In this document: piece by piece, positions 9,898 through 20,668 of the stretch
Layout of the letters: every line of letters begins with the position of its first letter
Numbering within the stretch: the first letter of the stretch is position 1
Source: Hippasteria phrygiana
Lineage: Eukaryota; Echinodermata; Asteroidea; Valvatida; Goniasteridae
Length of the DNA: 64,000 nt
Reading direction: 5' to 3'
Assembly (NCBI GenBank): GCA_037893225.1
Contig: JAZGUH010000001.1
Coordinates: 620,001 to 684,000, forward strand
Position numbers and translations under genes: made by a program
Notes under the pieces: generated by a model
What the model was told of the DNA's origin: nothing
Databases searched by the model: none
What the model saw: the letters and a program-made list of their open reading frames with translations, nothing else

Positions 9898-10526
9898 TGA
9901 AAACACGGTGTAATGGTACACGGGGAAAATGGTAGTTGAGGTTCACAATGGACTGTATTTAATTATAACTGGATGTTATTGGTATGGCGTGGTTGCCGTG
10001 ATTAGCTGGTTGCCGTAATTACGGTGTTAGCCGTGATAGCCGTGGTAGCCGTGGTTATTCACAAAGGACGCATGGCTTGGGGTAATTGAAGGATAAGATT
10101 GGAGAAATACAGGAATAATTCTGGAGACAATAATATGGACTGATCGGCAAAGGAGAGAGTGTGAGAATGACACAAAGGGGCATGGCTTAAATGGTTCCTA
10201 AGTCTAGCACTAAATGCATAATACACATAAACAAGAGGGCACCAGTTACACTGGCAGTGCAAAGTAGGAATAAAGAAACACTGTTCCCTAAAACCAGACA
10301 TTACTTCATCCACATTCTTATCCTGGGCCAAACCTAACTATAATATTGAGACTTCAGCCCAGAGACTGGTTTATACTTAGAAACAGTAGCCCATTCATAT
10401 AGCACAGAGTCTTGGGATTGAGCAGGGACTTGTAGTAGGAGCAACAAAGGTCGAAGGGTCAATCTCCTATATTACACGGGGTGCTGTTTAATAACAAGAG
10501 AGCTAAATGGCAAAGACTTTTTGACA
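9898..10526 (-). repeat. 5' LTR of the BEL/Pao element
   Basis: 629 bp partner of 4189-4816, with ends TG...CA. It is followed by the second AACGC copy (10527-10531). Promoter and polyadenylation signals would lie here but no individual box is clear. Confidence 0.93.
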
Positions 10527-10531
10527 AACGC

Positions 10532-11560
10532 CATACGAAAACAATACTCAATTTCAGAATCTGCCACTTTCTACTTGGCGTCCTCCAGTGTCGATACAGC
10601 GCTGGAGACGGTGGCGGAAGGCGTGTGCTGCCGCCGAAAGCTTCTGAAGGAATGCAGGGTCACCCGATGTCATTGCACACCTCCTCGATCGTTTGGCGCA
10701 ACACATCAAGAGTTACAAAGGGACGTCTGACTAATTCCTTGAGATAAGACGAAGTCACACCGTCTCCAGCGCTGTATCGACATTCAGGAGGACGCCAAGT
10801 CGAAAGTAGCAGATTCTGAAAGTGAGTATTTTTTTCGTATGGCATTTAAATCTCACCCTCTTGCAAAAAGCTGATGAAATTAGCTCCATAAAATTTGTCA
10901 TGCCTTGTTTACATGATCTGAAATGTTGGTTTAATTCCATTGGTAAACAACACAGTTATTTAGGATCAAAAGTAGGACATGTTTTTTGACACGTGGCTAG
11001 AGTGTACAAATACCACGTTGACCTACTAATAAACACTATAAAAAATAAAAACTTCGTGCTTTAGCTTTATATTCAGCCTTCCCCGCCGTGATAAAGTCAT
11101 GGTGTCCCATGAACAATTTCAAAATTTGAATACGAAATGAGATGTAATGCGATTCATCAGCTATATTTGCAAAAAATCTAAATTCAATTTGTGGAATTGT
11201 TTGAATAATTACATATTATAGTCAAGAAAGTGTGATTTTGGAATAAACACTACACATTTCCTCAGCTCCCATTGGTCAGTTGCTGCGTAATGAGATTCGT
11301 GGAGAACAATAGATTCTCTGTAAATAAACAACACTTCATTGGTGCTGCAGTATATTTACAGCAAATATGTTGTATTTTGACAAAGTGGTCTTGTCAATTT
11401 ACATCTTCTTTGTTTAAATTAAAGTTAAAACACGAAAACTACGGATGTGCGATATTTTCTGGGTCACAGTACCGTACGTTTACGTCAAAAATCCGTTACG
11501 GGTGATTGCTTTTTGACAGGGACAAAAACCCATTATTTTACGGAAATTGTTTACAGTGTA
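10532..11560. repeat. Loop and right arm of the inverted-repeat element hosting the BEL insertion
   Basis: 10532-10612 continues the left arm; 10757-10990 is its inverted partner (shared phrases GATACAGCGCTGGAGACGGT, TCAGAATCTGC, CATACGAAAA). The loop 10613-10756 is unique. The right side runs through a copy of the CACTGTAAA repeat family (compare 25761-26310, 27110-27815 and 55721-56236) and ends in TTTACAGTGTA at 11560. In the minus direction the loop encodes a short phrase SYLKELVRRPFVTLDVLRQ, possibly a captured gene fragment, but it is not identifiable. Confidence 0.65.
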
Positions 11561-12423
11561 CCAGCTAAATCGCTGATCGAAGAGACTTAAAGCATTTCAA
11601 CAAGGGTGTTTTTGACCGGGAAGCGGGAAAGTTTTACCCAGAGAAGTTCTCTTTTCCTTCAGGAAATTCCCATGATTGGACAGCACGACACTATGATCTC
11701 TGATCTGAAACCAGGAGGGTACATCGAGGTAGGCTGGCTTCGGGTAGCTGCCGATCACCGTTGTTTCCAATGGCATGATGACAGTATTGGCCTATTGTTG
11801 TCTTTGTGGTGCAATTGACCTAATGAAATTTAAAAAAATAGTTTTAGTTAGTCTGACTATTGCATGATGGAATGAAACAACAATGCCCGCATGGACACAT
11901 ACCGCCCCATCCATGGACACTATAGTGATGGCTAATTTCTTTGATGTCTCATTGGATAGATTTTGTGTAACCTGTGACCCGGGGTTCACACTTCCGCTTT
12001 TAACTGACGACGGGTGCAGACGTGGCTAGGTCAGTTACCCCACAATACTTTGCGTTTCCTGCACAATGTTTTGTGAAAGCATGGATCAGCCGTCCCCAAC
12101 TTTACAAACAAACCTTTTCGGCTGCCTAGATTCACAAGAAAACAATTACCTTTCCCCCATCAGGCTTGAAAGTTTTGCGAGTTCACGATCACTTTTTATC
12201 ACTACCTGAACGTCTTGGTACCAATTGCAAACACTGACTAGTCTAGCGACGGACTCGTTAGTCTGTCTTTATCATACAGCAATGTGAATAATTGATCGGA
12301 AGTTGAGGTCAAAATTTTCACTGTCATTTTGGTTATTGATTTACAATATTTAATATTTAAAACATGTTTTAAATAGCATTGTTCATTATTAGCCAAATGA
12401 CCTAAAATAGATCAACATTAGGC
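11561..12423. other. Unassigned stretch with a decayed repeat also present near 29180-29310
   Basis: The part around 12180-12290 shares phrases (GAACGTCTTGGTA, GACTAGTCTAGCGACGGAC) with 29225-29275, marking an old interspersed repeat. A splice-bounded open segment near 11662-11727 was considered and not accepted. Confidence 0.4.
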
Positions 12424-12811
12424 CTATATTGTATATACAAATAATGAATGTTTGTGAGTGCAATGGAAAGAATAATTTCATGAGGTGACAGATGTAATGT
12501 TCCATTCCACGAGGCGAACCATTATGAGATACACGAGTTCAAAAACATGGGGGAACATTTGATATTGTGTCCCCACTCTTTAAAACGTAGGCGTGTCCCC
12601 CTGTCCCCCGGATTGACGCCCATGCATCTGATTAGGCAGAGCGCGACCGATGGTGTGACCGAGAAATGGAAGTTCTATTCACCGTTGAATAGAGCTTCTA
12701 TTTTTGCGGTGCCGCCGTGCCGTGCATTGGAACGAATAATTCAATGCAGGTGATCAACGATCCACCAATCATATGGCGGGGATTTACTTAGGTGTTGTAT
12801 AAATGCTAATA
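12424..12811. repeat. Non-autonomous copy of the 14204-14881 element family
   Basis: The left end (ACAAATAATGAATGTTTGTG, then AATAATTTCA and TTCCATTCCACGAGGCGAA) and right end (GATCCACCAATC, then TTAGGTGTTGTATAA) correspond to both ends of the element at 14204-14881. The middle differs. No coding capacity. Confidence 0.55.
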
Positions 12812-12889
12812 AAGGAAACTATTTTATTTCAGGTTTTTTTTCTTTCAAAAATAGACAGGAGGATTAGGTGGATGCGGTTTTAACACTGA

Positions 12890-13450
12890 GGGTCCAAAAT
12901 CACATACAGAGCCAAATATGGCTGGAAATTGATACAATTTTCTTTTTGAAAATGAGAGCACATTCACTAGGGGCATGATTTCACAGGAAGCTTCAGACTA
13001 TTATTTATTTACTGTCAAGTAAGGTATTTCATAATATCCTCAAAACCAGAAGTCACAATGTACTCTTTGTCAAGGCGGAAGAATTGTATGGCTTCAGACG
13101 TGATTTTGCACAGAGTAGGATGTGACTTTGGCATGGTATTTGCTTTTGCTGTAATTTTCAGAAATAAATGGATCTGGGGGTAAGTATTTTATAGTGTGCT
13201 AGCAAACACTGACCTTTGTTTTGTGTGTATAGATGCTGGGAAAACAGAGAAAAAAAAATATGTTTCAGTCGTCTATAGTTCCCTGACCATACTTTAGATA
13301 AAACAGGACAATTTATAGAGTGAGGGAATTATCAGGCCGGGAAATTAGACTATTTTCAACGATTGTCGGCCGACAATAGTTGGAAAACGATATTTGTTCC
13401 ACTTTTCTTGAAAACGACAGCACACGTATAGGTGCCATGGTTTCACATGC
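12890..13450 (+). repeat. Palindromic-core repeat family, copy A
   Basis: One of five copies (others at 16360-16790, 19790-20085, 31080-31400 and 41130-41600). Shared landmarks: GCTGTAATTTTCAGAAATRAATGGAT, GTATTTTATAG, ACTGACCT, a GATGC-GGGAAAA block, and an inverted-repeat core with centre TGTCGGCCGACA near 13365. Non-coding. Confidence 0.65.
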
Positions 13451-13480
13451 CATGCTATTTATTACAGTCTAGTACACAGC

Positions 13481-13933
13481 GGCGGCGATTTCTCGTCAAG
13501 GTTGGGGGGACGGAGAAAAAACCAACTTTGAAGCGCTAGTTGTGCAATGACGTCACCCTTATTGTATTTGTTTAATATGTTTTATTGTTATCAAGTTCAA
13601 CCACGTACGAAGTACTATGGGGATGCTAAAAATAGGTAAACTTTATACTTACCTCTTGAAATACAAACAACAAATATTAGAGATTACATATCCATCCATG
13701 ACCAATACTTTTTCGGAAGAACGCACAATCAGTTCAACTGTTAATAGAGAGATCATGTAATCGGACATTTTGTATTTGGTGTCTCTTGTGTCTCCTGGGA
13801 AATTTTTGAAAATGTGTGCTGATGTTTGTGTTTTGGTGCACACTGGTGCATGTAAAAGTCAATGACCCATGGCCGTCCCCTCCACAAACAAATATTGGGG
13901 GGACGTGTCCCCCCCCCCCCGGGATCGCCGCCC
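13481..13933. repeat. TIR element with GGCGGCGATY ends and C/G runs
   Basis: The left end GGCGGCGATTTC is matched by the right end GGGATCGCCGCC, next to a run of Cs at about 13910-13920. No gene. Confidence 0.45.
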
Positions 13934-14077
13934 ATGCTAGTACGGATAGTTTTAGTTTGTTGATGTTTGTGCTGTATACTATACGTTTAATACTCTCAAT
14001 GTGAACATCACATCGTCCTAACCCCCCCTGTCCACTTTGTACAGAACATCACTTCCAAAAGGGATTCACAGTATGTC

Positions 14078-14124
14078 CCCCCCCCCCCCCCCAACCACCC
14101 ACCCCCCCCCCCCCCCCCCCCCCA
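14078..14124. repeat. Poly-C tract
   Basis: Two long C runs separated by a short CA-rich interruption. Simple low-complexity sequence; an assembly length error is likely here. Confidence 0.8.
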
Positions 14125-14203
14125 CGATAGGACAAACATGGCTTTATACTTTGATAGTAGCTCTATGGTCTATCACCCAAACTGCGGGTAGGCCTACATA
14201 TGA

Positions 14204-14881
14204 TAGTATACAAATAATGAATGTTTATGAGTGCGATGGTAAGAATAATTTCATTCGGTGACAGATTGAATGTTCCATTCCACGAGGCGAAGCCGAGTGG
14301 AATGGGACATTCCATCTGTCACCGAATGAAATTATTCTTACCATTGCACGAATGTGAAACATTCATTATTTGTTTTATACAACGCCTGAATAAATCATAC
14401 AGATTGCATGCATGGATTTCTTTGTGTAAGTTACAACGTGCCGTTTACCTTCTCAGTCCCGCATAAAACCGCGACAAAAAATTGTCGAGTTCCGAATCAG
14501 TTAAAGCTTCAATTGTTGTTCCTGCGTGTCTTGCAAATTCATCAAATCGTTTCACTGCATATTTGATTTGTCTCTTTGTATTTGGAGCGTCAGCATCGCC
14601 TACGAGTTCCAATATTTCGTCGTCTGTTAGGAGAACCATGGGAGAACAAACCGCGGCAGTTGTGTGAATGACAGCCCTGTTGTAGCGCCACTATAATAGT
14701 GACCGTGAAATTAGGGATGTTCTTTTGGTTCTATCAATGCGCGCGCACCGTTTGATAGAACCATGTGATAGAACGTTTTGGGCGGTGCGGGTTCGCGTCA
14801 TGTGATGGGTCGAATAATTCAATGCACGTGATTGACGATCCACCAATCGGATGGCAGGGATTTATTCAGGTGTTGTATAAT
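14204..14881. mobile_element. TIR element containing a Crypton/DUF3504-like first exon
   Basis: The left part 14204-14373 is itself a near-perfect hairpin (both arms contain GAATAATTTCATTCGGTGACA and its inverse). Next come inverted copies of TTATACAACGCCTGAATAAATC (14376-14398) and its partner ending at about 14880, which bracket the exon at 14441-14639. A copy without the exon lies at 12424-12811. Confidence 0.55.
14441..14639 (-). CDS. N-terminal exon of a Crypton/DUF3504 (tyrosine-recombinase-like) protein
   Basis: ATG at 14639. The open frame of about 64 codons ends at a consensus splice donor (AGAAG|GTAAAC). The protein includes NTKRQIKYAVKRFDEFARHA followed by LDNFLSRFYAGLRR. In Crypton-derived DUF3504-type proteins the N-terminal core-binding domain has this pattern: a Thr-Lys-x-x-Lys-Ala-Val-Lys-x-Phe helix, then a Leu-x-x-Phe-Leu-x-x-Phe-Tyr-x-x-x-Arg helix that precedes a Lys-Asp-Gly turn. 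The catalytic Arg/His/Tyr region is not found nearby on the minus strand, so the gene is partial. It lies wholly between the inverted ends of a TIR element, so capture or internal deletion of a larger element is plausible. Confidence 0.5.
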
Positions 14882-15111
14882 TTGAACTGTACGCTGATCT
14901 CAAATTGCTGCACAACAGATCTCATCACTCGATGTGACCCTGGAGTAATGGAAGACTTTTGAGACTCGCCCGTCGTACGCATGCATATGCTCAAAACTAG
15001 CAAACATGACCGGTATGTCTGTACTATATGCACTGTCGAAATATATATTGCACTAAATGCTCTGCCTCGTCGAGGCGGTGCTGAGATAGTGGGCCCGCAC
15101 TTGTGGTCTCC

Positions 15112-15990
15112 GATGGCTTGTGCCAGACCGGCTCATTGCTCTCCTTCGATGGCTTGGGCCAGAACGGCTCATTGCTCCCCGCAGATAGGCAGAGGGGTAC
15201 CCCTCTTTTGTCCCTATACCCTATACACTCTCCAGACTATTGTTACCTAACACATCCCCCCTCTCAAAAGAATTCCTGAGATTCTTGGAACACAACGACC
15301 AACACAATTGGGGGGGGGGGGGGGGGGGGTTCCCTCTGCCCCATATCGTGCATCATATTCCGCAGATGGCTTGGGTCAGACCGGCTTATTGCTCTCCTTC
15401 GATGGCTTGGGCCAGACCGGCTCATTGCTCTCCGTAGACGGCTTGGGTCAGACCGGCTCATTGCTCTCTTTCGATGGCTTGGGCCAGACCGGCTCATTGC
15501 TCTCCGTAGACGGCTTGGGCCAGACCGGCTCATTGCATGCTCTCCTTCAGTGGCTTGGGCCAGACCAGCTCATTGCTCTCCTTCATTGGCTTGGGCCAGA
15601 CCGGCTCATTGCTTTCCTTCGATAGCTTGGGCAAGACCGGCTCATTGCTCTCCTTCATTGGCTTGGGCCAGACCGGCTCATTGCTCTCCTTTATTGGCTT
15701 GGGTCAGACCGGTTCATTGCTCTCCTTCGATGGCTTGGGCCAGACCGGCTCATTGCTTGCTCTCCTTCAGTGGCTTGGGCCAGACCGGCTCATTGCTCTC
15801 CTTCATGGGCTTGGGTCAGACCGGCTCATTGTTCTCCTTCGATGGCTTGGGCCAGACCGGCTCATTGCTCTACTTCGATAACTTGGGCCAGACCGGCTCA
15901 TTGCATGCTCTTCTTTAATGGCTTGGGCCAGACCGGCTCATTGCATTCTCTCCTTCAGTGGCTTGGGCCAGACCGGCTCATTGCTCTTCT
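15112..15990. repeat. 36-bp-period minisatellite
   Basis: More than 20 copies of a unit containing GGCTTGGGCCAGACCGGCTC and ATTGCTCTCCTTC. The period is 36 bp, with occasional 3-4 bp insertions. The first two copies (15112-15178) are separated from the main array (15365-15990) by a segment related to 47770-47930. Because 36 is a multiple of three and the unit lacks stops, several long ORFs appear on both strands; they are artefacts. Confidence 0.92.
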
Positions 15991-16359
15991 TCATTTCCAA
16001 AAATAATTTCTGGGGACAACACTGAGTATAGTGTATATAAAAATACAGTGTAGGCCTATATAAAAAGAATACGTCGATGAAGGGCAAAACACAGTATTGA
16101 ATACCACCTACATAATTTTTATGCACGTTCGTCCCAAACAAGGCTAAAAGCCACTCGATGTATGGAGCTACAAAGGGAAAACAACAATCAAAGATGCAAG
16201 AGGTATAGGGCATATTCCTCTTGAATTCTACATCTAGGTCCTACAGATAGAGTATATTGGTTGGAACAGGCGGAAAACCGAGTTTCATGCACAAACACCC
16301 TACCTGGAGGAACCAAGCTGGACAAGCCGGTGGAACATCACGAACGGCGGGCGTATTAA
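15991..16359. other. Stretch with nothing recognised
   Basis: AT-rich sequence after the minisatellite. No gene, no clear inverted repeat. Confidence 0.35.
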
Positions 16360-16790
16360 AGGTAGTGTACACGATTTGTAATGTAAAAAAAGAAATCTGA
16401 ATTATTACAAAATACCTTACTAGACTGTAAGTTAATAGTAGTCTCAATCATCCTGTGAAATCATGGCACCTGGTGTGCTGTCTTTTTCAAGAAAGGTTGA
16501 AATTTATATCGTTTTCCAACGATTGTCGGCCGACAATCGTTGGAAATAGTCTAGTTCCCCGATGGCCGAAATGATATTTCCCGGATGTCTATAAGTTGCT
16601 CCGTTTTGTCTAAAGTATGGTCAGTGAACCAGACTAGAACATAATTTTTTCTCTCTGCGCAGACTTTTCTCGGCATATGCACAACAAAAAACTTTAAACA
16701 GGTCAGTGTTTCAGTATTTGCTAGCACCCTAACCCCCAAATCCATTCATTTCTGAAAATTGCAGCAAAAGCAAATGGTGTATACTAAAAG
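16360..16790 (-). repeat. Palindromic-core repeat family, copy B
   Basis: Minus-orientation copy. The 28-bp core near 16515-16542 is a perfect inverted repeat with arms CCAACGAT/ATCGTTGG and centre TGTCGGCCGACA. The copy ends near the CATTTCTGAAAATTGCAGC landmark. Confidence 0.7.
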
Positions 16791-17524
16791 TTAACATATC
16801 GTGCCGCGCTGGTAAATTATTATGACTGCGCCTGCAGAAAAAAACGACTGTCTAACGACTTGTCTTCAAGTCTAGCTCAGAACTAGCAAACGGAACCGGT
16901 ATGTATACACTGTACGTGCACTGTATATATCTCCGAGGACAAGAGAAGAAAGGAAACACAAAGAAACCTTTCAGTCCTCGAACGTAGAGTCTTTTGTTGA
17001 AATCGGTCCTCGTATGTATGTGTGTACACTGTACTGTCGCATGCGCACAACACGTACACATGCACAATACACTCAATGCTCCGCAAAATAAGTTTTGTAC
17101 TGCACGTTCGTTGCAAGCACCGCGTTGGTTTTGACACTTTAAAGGCATACTCACACGTAATTATGATATGCAGGTACCATGTAGTGTGAAAGAGTTGAAG
17201 TTTAAACTTGAATATCCTTTCCGCAGCCCGAACAAAGAAGAAACGAGTGAGTGCAATTTTGTATTTTACAACGTGACAAACAGCGTGGCTTTTATGCATA
17301 CTGCTGGATACGCAGTAGGTCCATCCACGTATAATGGTTCATAGTTCATCGGTCTTCTGGCCGCGCCAGCCGACTGGCCCAGAAGACTAAACTGAGTGGC
17401 ACTGGCAGACTGGTGTGGACGGCTTAGGTCAATTAGATCAAGTTCATCGATCATGTAGGTTTTACATAGTTTGATCTATAATTAGAACGAGCGGCACCCG
17501 CTAATTGTTGGGTGGAGGCGTACG
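16791..17524. other. Unassigned stretch with old repeat segments
   Basis: 16865-16930 shares phrases (ACTAGCAAAC, ACCGGTATGT, CACTGTA) with 14993-15045, so at least part is an old repeat. A minus ORF at 17266-17454 was examined and not accepted as a gene. Confidence 0.35.
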
Positions 17525-17555
17525 TATGTATATTGTATCGTGTCCAAAAGGGGAT

Positions 17556-17720
17556 TTAGAATGGTACAAGTTCATCACGTAAGATTTCGACCTCATGCTG
17601 AATGCGGGCTTGTAAATCTTGAAGGTTATGCGGTGGATTGGTGAACACTTTTTTGTTCTTCAAATACCCCCCACAAGAAAAAATGTTCACACGGAGTCAA
17701 ATCCGGTGACCAGGCCAAGC
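17556..17720 (-). pseudogene. C-terminal fragment of a Tc1/mariner (IS630)-type transposase
   Basis: The minus-strand translation contains FSCGGYLKNKKVFTNPPHNL followed by QDLQARIQHEVEILRDELV and a stop. This is the region around the third catalytic acidic residue and the downstream helix of IS630/Tc1/mariner transposases, where WGYLK-x-KV is the classical sequence. Upstream an in-frame stop interrupts it and no N-terminus is present. A plus-strand GGGACACCCTGTATA-like end lies near 17948-17962 and a partial inverse near 17541, so the remnant probably spans about 17540-17962. Confidence 0.6.
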
Positions 17721-18254
17721 ATGACAGATGGGTATTCCATTTCACTCATTTGACCCTATACTGTCCCAAAAGGGTTTTCACATACCATTTTTCAAACAAT
17801 GGTGCTCAGTGATGCAAGACCGGAGGAATGCAATCAAGGTATTACTGGAAAGCATTTTGCTCCTACTTTATAGTAACACATGATTAATAGCCATAAAATG
17901 CATATCTTTGTCAAATTAACCCTTATTGTCAGAAATATCTTTTTTCTGGGACACCCTGTATATCGAACCGGTACGGTGTACGCGGTCTCCCCATTTGTCA
18001 GTATCGTTGTTCAGGGGGCTCAAGTCAGAAGTCATAAACCCATAATGCCGATCGAATAGTCAGGGGAACACGCTCCAACTCTATGATACAATATGGCATT
18101 ACGGTGGGAAGAAGCGGCAATGTGGGGATTACTCGATGAGGATACGATTTTCTTGTTGACATACAATATCACCCAACAAACCACAAGCGAAACAACTGGC
18201 TAGGTAATTTGTATCAATTTTCAAAGTGAGCAAAGAAAACTGCGCGCAGGAAAA

Positions 18255-18350
18255 CTACGGTGTTAAATTAACACCATGTGACATCTACATTGAACTACTC
18301 GTCCAATAAAGAGATACCACATGGTGTTAATCGAACACCACAGTTGTGGT
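18255..18350. repeat. Short hairpin MITE
   Basis: Inverted halves share TTAACACCATGTG and its inverse around a central loop. The rest of 17963-19212 has a tRNA-like segment near 18420-18470 (inverted GGCAGGAGTTC, related to the SINE at 54255-54325) and nothing else recognised. Confidence 0.5.
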
Positions 18351-19212
18351 GTTTGCAGTGTGGCAGACCTCCAAACTTTGATATTTCCAAACAATAATTG
18401 AATGAATCGATCTTCCAAATTTGTTTTTGGAGGCGGCTGGCAGGAGTTCAGACCCACGTCCTTCTCAGTTGGTGAGAGTCAGGGGAAGAGAGAGAAAACT
18501 CCTTGGACCTGATCCAAGAGTGGGGTAACATATACAATAGCATGGGCAGTGCTAAGTACATACAAGGACCAACCACACAATCTTGATTTGGAGAAGTCAG
18601 ATTATGTTCTCGGTATGAATGCTAACTTGAAACCGTATTGTGCAGGGTGTAAAGTTCCTTTGTATAAAGTCGTATTAATAGACGTCGGGAATGTCGGGTA
18701 TTATGAATATCCGACTCCCATGAATATCCGACTCCTTGACCCTATTAATGGTTAAATCCTCTCACGTGACGGGGCACTCTTCCAATAATCGATTCATCGA
18801 TCACAAGTTAAGGCATGTGCAATACTACAATATTTCATGGTGACAAAATTTCACGCTACACCGGGACCAGACTAACAAGGTGAAAGCAAAGCCTTGCCAG
18901 TGCAAAATGCCATAGGAATGTGTAGGCATTTCAGGAATATTAGCGTCAGTGAGAGTTTTCACGAGAATTAAAAACAATCAAATCACAAAGCAAGATTGTG
19001 TTCCTTTTATCACTAACCTTATCCTATCTCAGTCTCAATATCAAGTGACATTTTGATGTGCAAAAAGAAAAAAAATAACAATAGGCCTTATACTAATAGA
19101 CCGGAATGATTTGTTTTGTGTACGTCGGATTTTGTTGTCACCACGGCAACCTGGTACCTGCATGCTTTCTACAAATGTGTTGGAAAATGTGTCAAGACGG
19201 GATTTTCAACTA

Positions 19213-19399
19213 AAGGCCGGTTCATAATAAACGCGAATTCGAATGCGAAGCGAATTTGACGTCATGAAACATTCGCGGCGAAGATTCGCACAAGTTGAAA
19301 TGTGTTCAACTTTTGCGAATTCGCAGCGCGAATATTTTGCGTCGACTTTAATATAAATTCGCTTCGCATTTGTTTTCGCGTGAAGTATGAACCGACCTT
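19213..19399. repeat. MITE with GGCCGGTTCATA / TATGAACCGACC ends
   Basis: The ends are imperfect inverted copies. The interior is rich in GCGAATTCG-like palindromic words. No coding capacity. It lies about 200 bp upstream of the first alkaline phosphatase exon. Confidence 0.6.
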
Positions 19400-19604
19400 A
19401 ACGTGTGTCAATATTACGATACAAATTATGTAACAAGTGGCCTCCATACACCTTTTAGCCCTTTTGTTTTGCTTATTATTACCGTACTGTTTTATTGTAG
19501 CAAAGTATGAATTTTTTTGTTTTGTTTTTCGAATGGATAAATGAATGATCATTCTGCTTATGAGGCGCTCTATCAATATAAACTGACTGCACTTCTTTAA
19601 CCAG

Positions 19605-19736
19605 GATTGTTTAACCCGGACCACATTGATTACGTTGCTGATGGGAAGACGGACCAGCCCAGTATTGCGGAGATGACGGATTATGCCATCAGGATTCTGT
19701 CCAGGGGAGGAAGGCGGTACTTCCTCTTCGTCGAAG
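19605..19736 (+). CDS. Alkaline phosphatase, exon 1 of those visible
   Basis: Bounded by acceptor TTCTTTAACCAG and donor GAAG|GTAGGT, phase 1 in and 1 out. It encodes LFNPDHIDYVADGKTDQPS, then a helix and GGRRYFLFVE. This matches the alkaline phosphatase segment that follows the THLMG boundary and ends in the metal-ligand loop F-x-x-V-E-G-G. The Glu of VEG is a ligand in the family. Alkaline phosphatases are secreted or GPI-anchored homodimeric metalloenzymes that hydrolyse phosphomonoesters using two zinc ions, one magnesium and a catalytic serine. The upstream exons with the catalytic DSA motif were not found in the 19.6 kb to the left; they may lie outside the window, or the gene may be 5'-truncated. 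Confidence 0.85.
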
Positions 19737-19789
19737 GTAGGTTAAGCATTTTATCTTGGAAACTGTTTTTCAAGTGATGACTTTAGGTA

Positions 19790-20085
19790 GTATACAACAT
19801 TTGCTTTTGCTGTAATTTTCAGAAATGAATGGATTTGGGAGTTAGTATTTTACACTGACCTGTTTAAAGTTTTGTGTGCATAGATGCCCGGAAAAAAAAT
19901 ATAAAAAAAAATGCTGTTCTTGTATAGCCTGGTTCAATTACTTTACTTCAGACAATTTATAGACGTTAGGGAATTTTCAGGTTGGGGAACTATATTATTT
20001 CCAACGATGGTCGTCCGACCATCCCTGGAAATTGATATATAAGTTCCATTTTTCTTGAAAACGACAGCACACCACGTAGGTTTGT
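19790..20085 (+). repeat. Palindromic-core repeat family, copy C (in alkaline phosphatase intron)
   Basis: It shares the GCTGTAATTTTCAGAAATGAATGGAT landmark and the GACCTGTTTAAAGTTTTGTGTG block with copies B and D. The core is CCAACGAT + GGTCGTCCGACC + ATCCCTGG, palindromic but different in sequence from A and B. Confidence 0.7.
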
Positions 20086-20117
20086 TTTTTGATGTTTGCA
20101 AATGTTGTGCATTACCT

Positions 20118-20156
20118 TTTAACGGTTAGGGTTTAGGCTAAGGTTAGGGTTAGGAT
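20118..20156 (+). repeat. Degenerate interstitial telomere-like repeats
   Basis: Four to five imperfect GGTTAG/GGTTAGGG units within 40 bp. They are too short and degenerate to imply a former chromosome end. Confidence 0.4.
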
Positions 20157-20235
20157 TTATCCTCGGGTAAGTGATATAGAGGGTCAACCCTATAGGGGTA
20201 GACGTTTATTTAAGGCTTCATATATTAATAAAACG

Positions 20236-20440
20236 AAACGATTGACAGAATGGACACCAAGGTTAGGCTCGCGAAATCCGGGCAGACAAAAAACAAGATG
20301 GAGGGACGAAATTGTCAAATTTGCACAACATGGTCAAGAACTGCACAGGACAGAATGAATCGATCAGCAAGTGGCATCAGCTTGGGGAGTTCTTCGCTCT
20401 GCAGTTGGCTTATAATGACTGAAGTAATGATGATATTAAT
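20236..20440 (+). pseudogene. C-terminal scrap of a non-LTR retrotransposon
   Basis: Across two frames the segment reads KTRWRDEIVKFAQHG and WSRTAQDRM. This is the tail signature of several LINE pol proteins (RW-D-I--W-R-AQDR-W---GEA). It is followed by an A/T-rich ATTAATAAAATTGAAAA tail about 30 bp before the next alkaline phosphatase exon. Frameshifts and stops show it is dead; it is an intronic insertion. Confidence 0.6.
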
Positions 20441-20476
20441 AAAATTGAAAACGCTTTTTCTTCAATTTCTCGGAAG

Positions 20477-20668
20477 GGGGTCGTATCGATCACGCCCATC
20501 ACATCAACGTTGCCAACCTTGCCCTGACGGAATCCTTGGCTATGGAGGAGGCAGTGGTTGTAGCAATGGAACAAACTAAGGATACCAACACCTTGACCAT
20601 CGTCACGTTTGACCACAGTCACACTATGACCGTCACCGGCTACCCGGTCAGGGGTCACCCGATTCTCG
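20477..20668 (+). CDS. Alkaline phosphatase, second visible exon (metal-binding core)
   Basis: Acceptor TTTCTCGGAAG, donor CTCG|GTAAGG, phase 1/1, continuous with the exon ending at 19736. It encodes GGRIDHAHHINVANLALTES and later TLTIVTFDHSHTMTVTGYPV, ending in HPILG. Visible family ligands: Asp and His of RIDHAHH (zinc 1) and Asp-His of FDHSH (zinc 2). All expected metal ligands of this section are intact. A LINE scrap and telomere-like repeats lie in the intron before it. Confidence 0.92.

Larger units (their letters stand above)
4189..10526 (-). mobile_element. BEL/Pao LTR retrotransposon, internally deleted
   Basis: A 6.3-kb element in minus orientation is bounded by two near-identical LTRs (4189-4816 and 9898-10526) with TG...CA ends and flanked by a 5-bp direct repeat AACGC (4184-4188 and 10527-10531). 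Order in element orientation: 5' LTR, tRNA-Tyr-like primer site, Gag with zinc knuckles, in-frame TAG, aspartic protease, RT remnant, integrase, 3' LTR. About four differences are visible between the LTRs in roughly 629 positions, so the insertion is young. Most of RT and RNase H is missing, so it cannot be autonomous. BEL/Pao identity comes from the protease and integrase signatures and Gag-Pol layout. Confidence 0.93.

Noticed and set aside
11662..11727. Splice-bounded open segment containing DLKPGGYIE
   Set aside because: It recalls a methyltransferase motif, but it is only 22 codons with no neighbouring exon; too little to call.
15112..15990. Regular repeats suggestive of a CRISPR array
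   Set aside because: Units are directly tandem without unique spacers, and the host is a eukaryote.
15308..16006. Long overlapping ORFs on both strands
   Set aside because: They arise from a stop-free 36-bp tandem repeat; all frames are equally open and show no family similarity.
17266..17454. 62-residue minus-strand ORF with complex composition
   Set aside because: No recognised domain, no clear splice partners, and it lies among old repeats.
20118..20156. Ancient telomere or chromosome-fusion point
   Set aside because: Only a few degenerate TTAGGG-like units; expected by chance or repair insertion.
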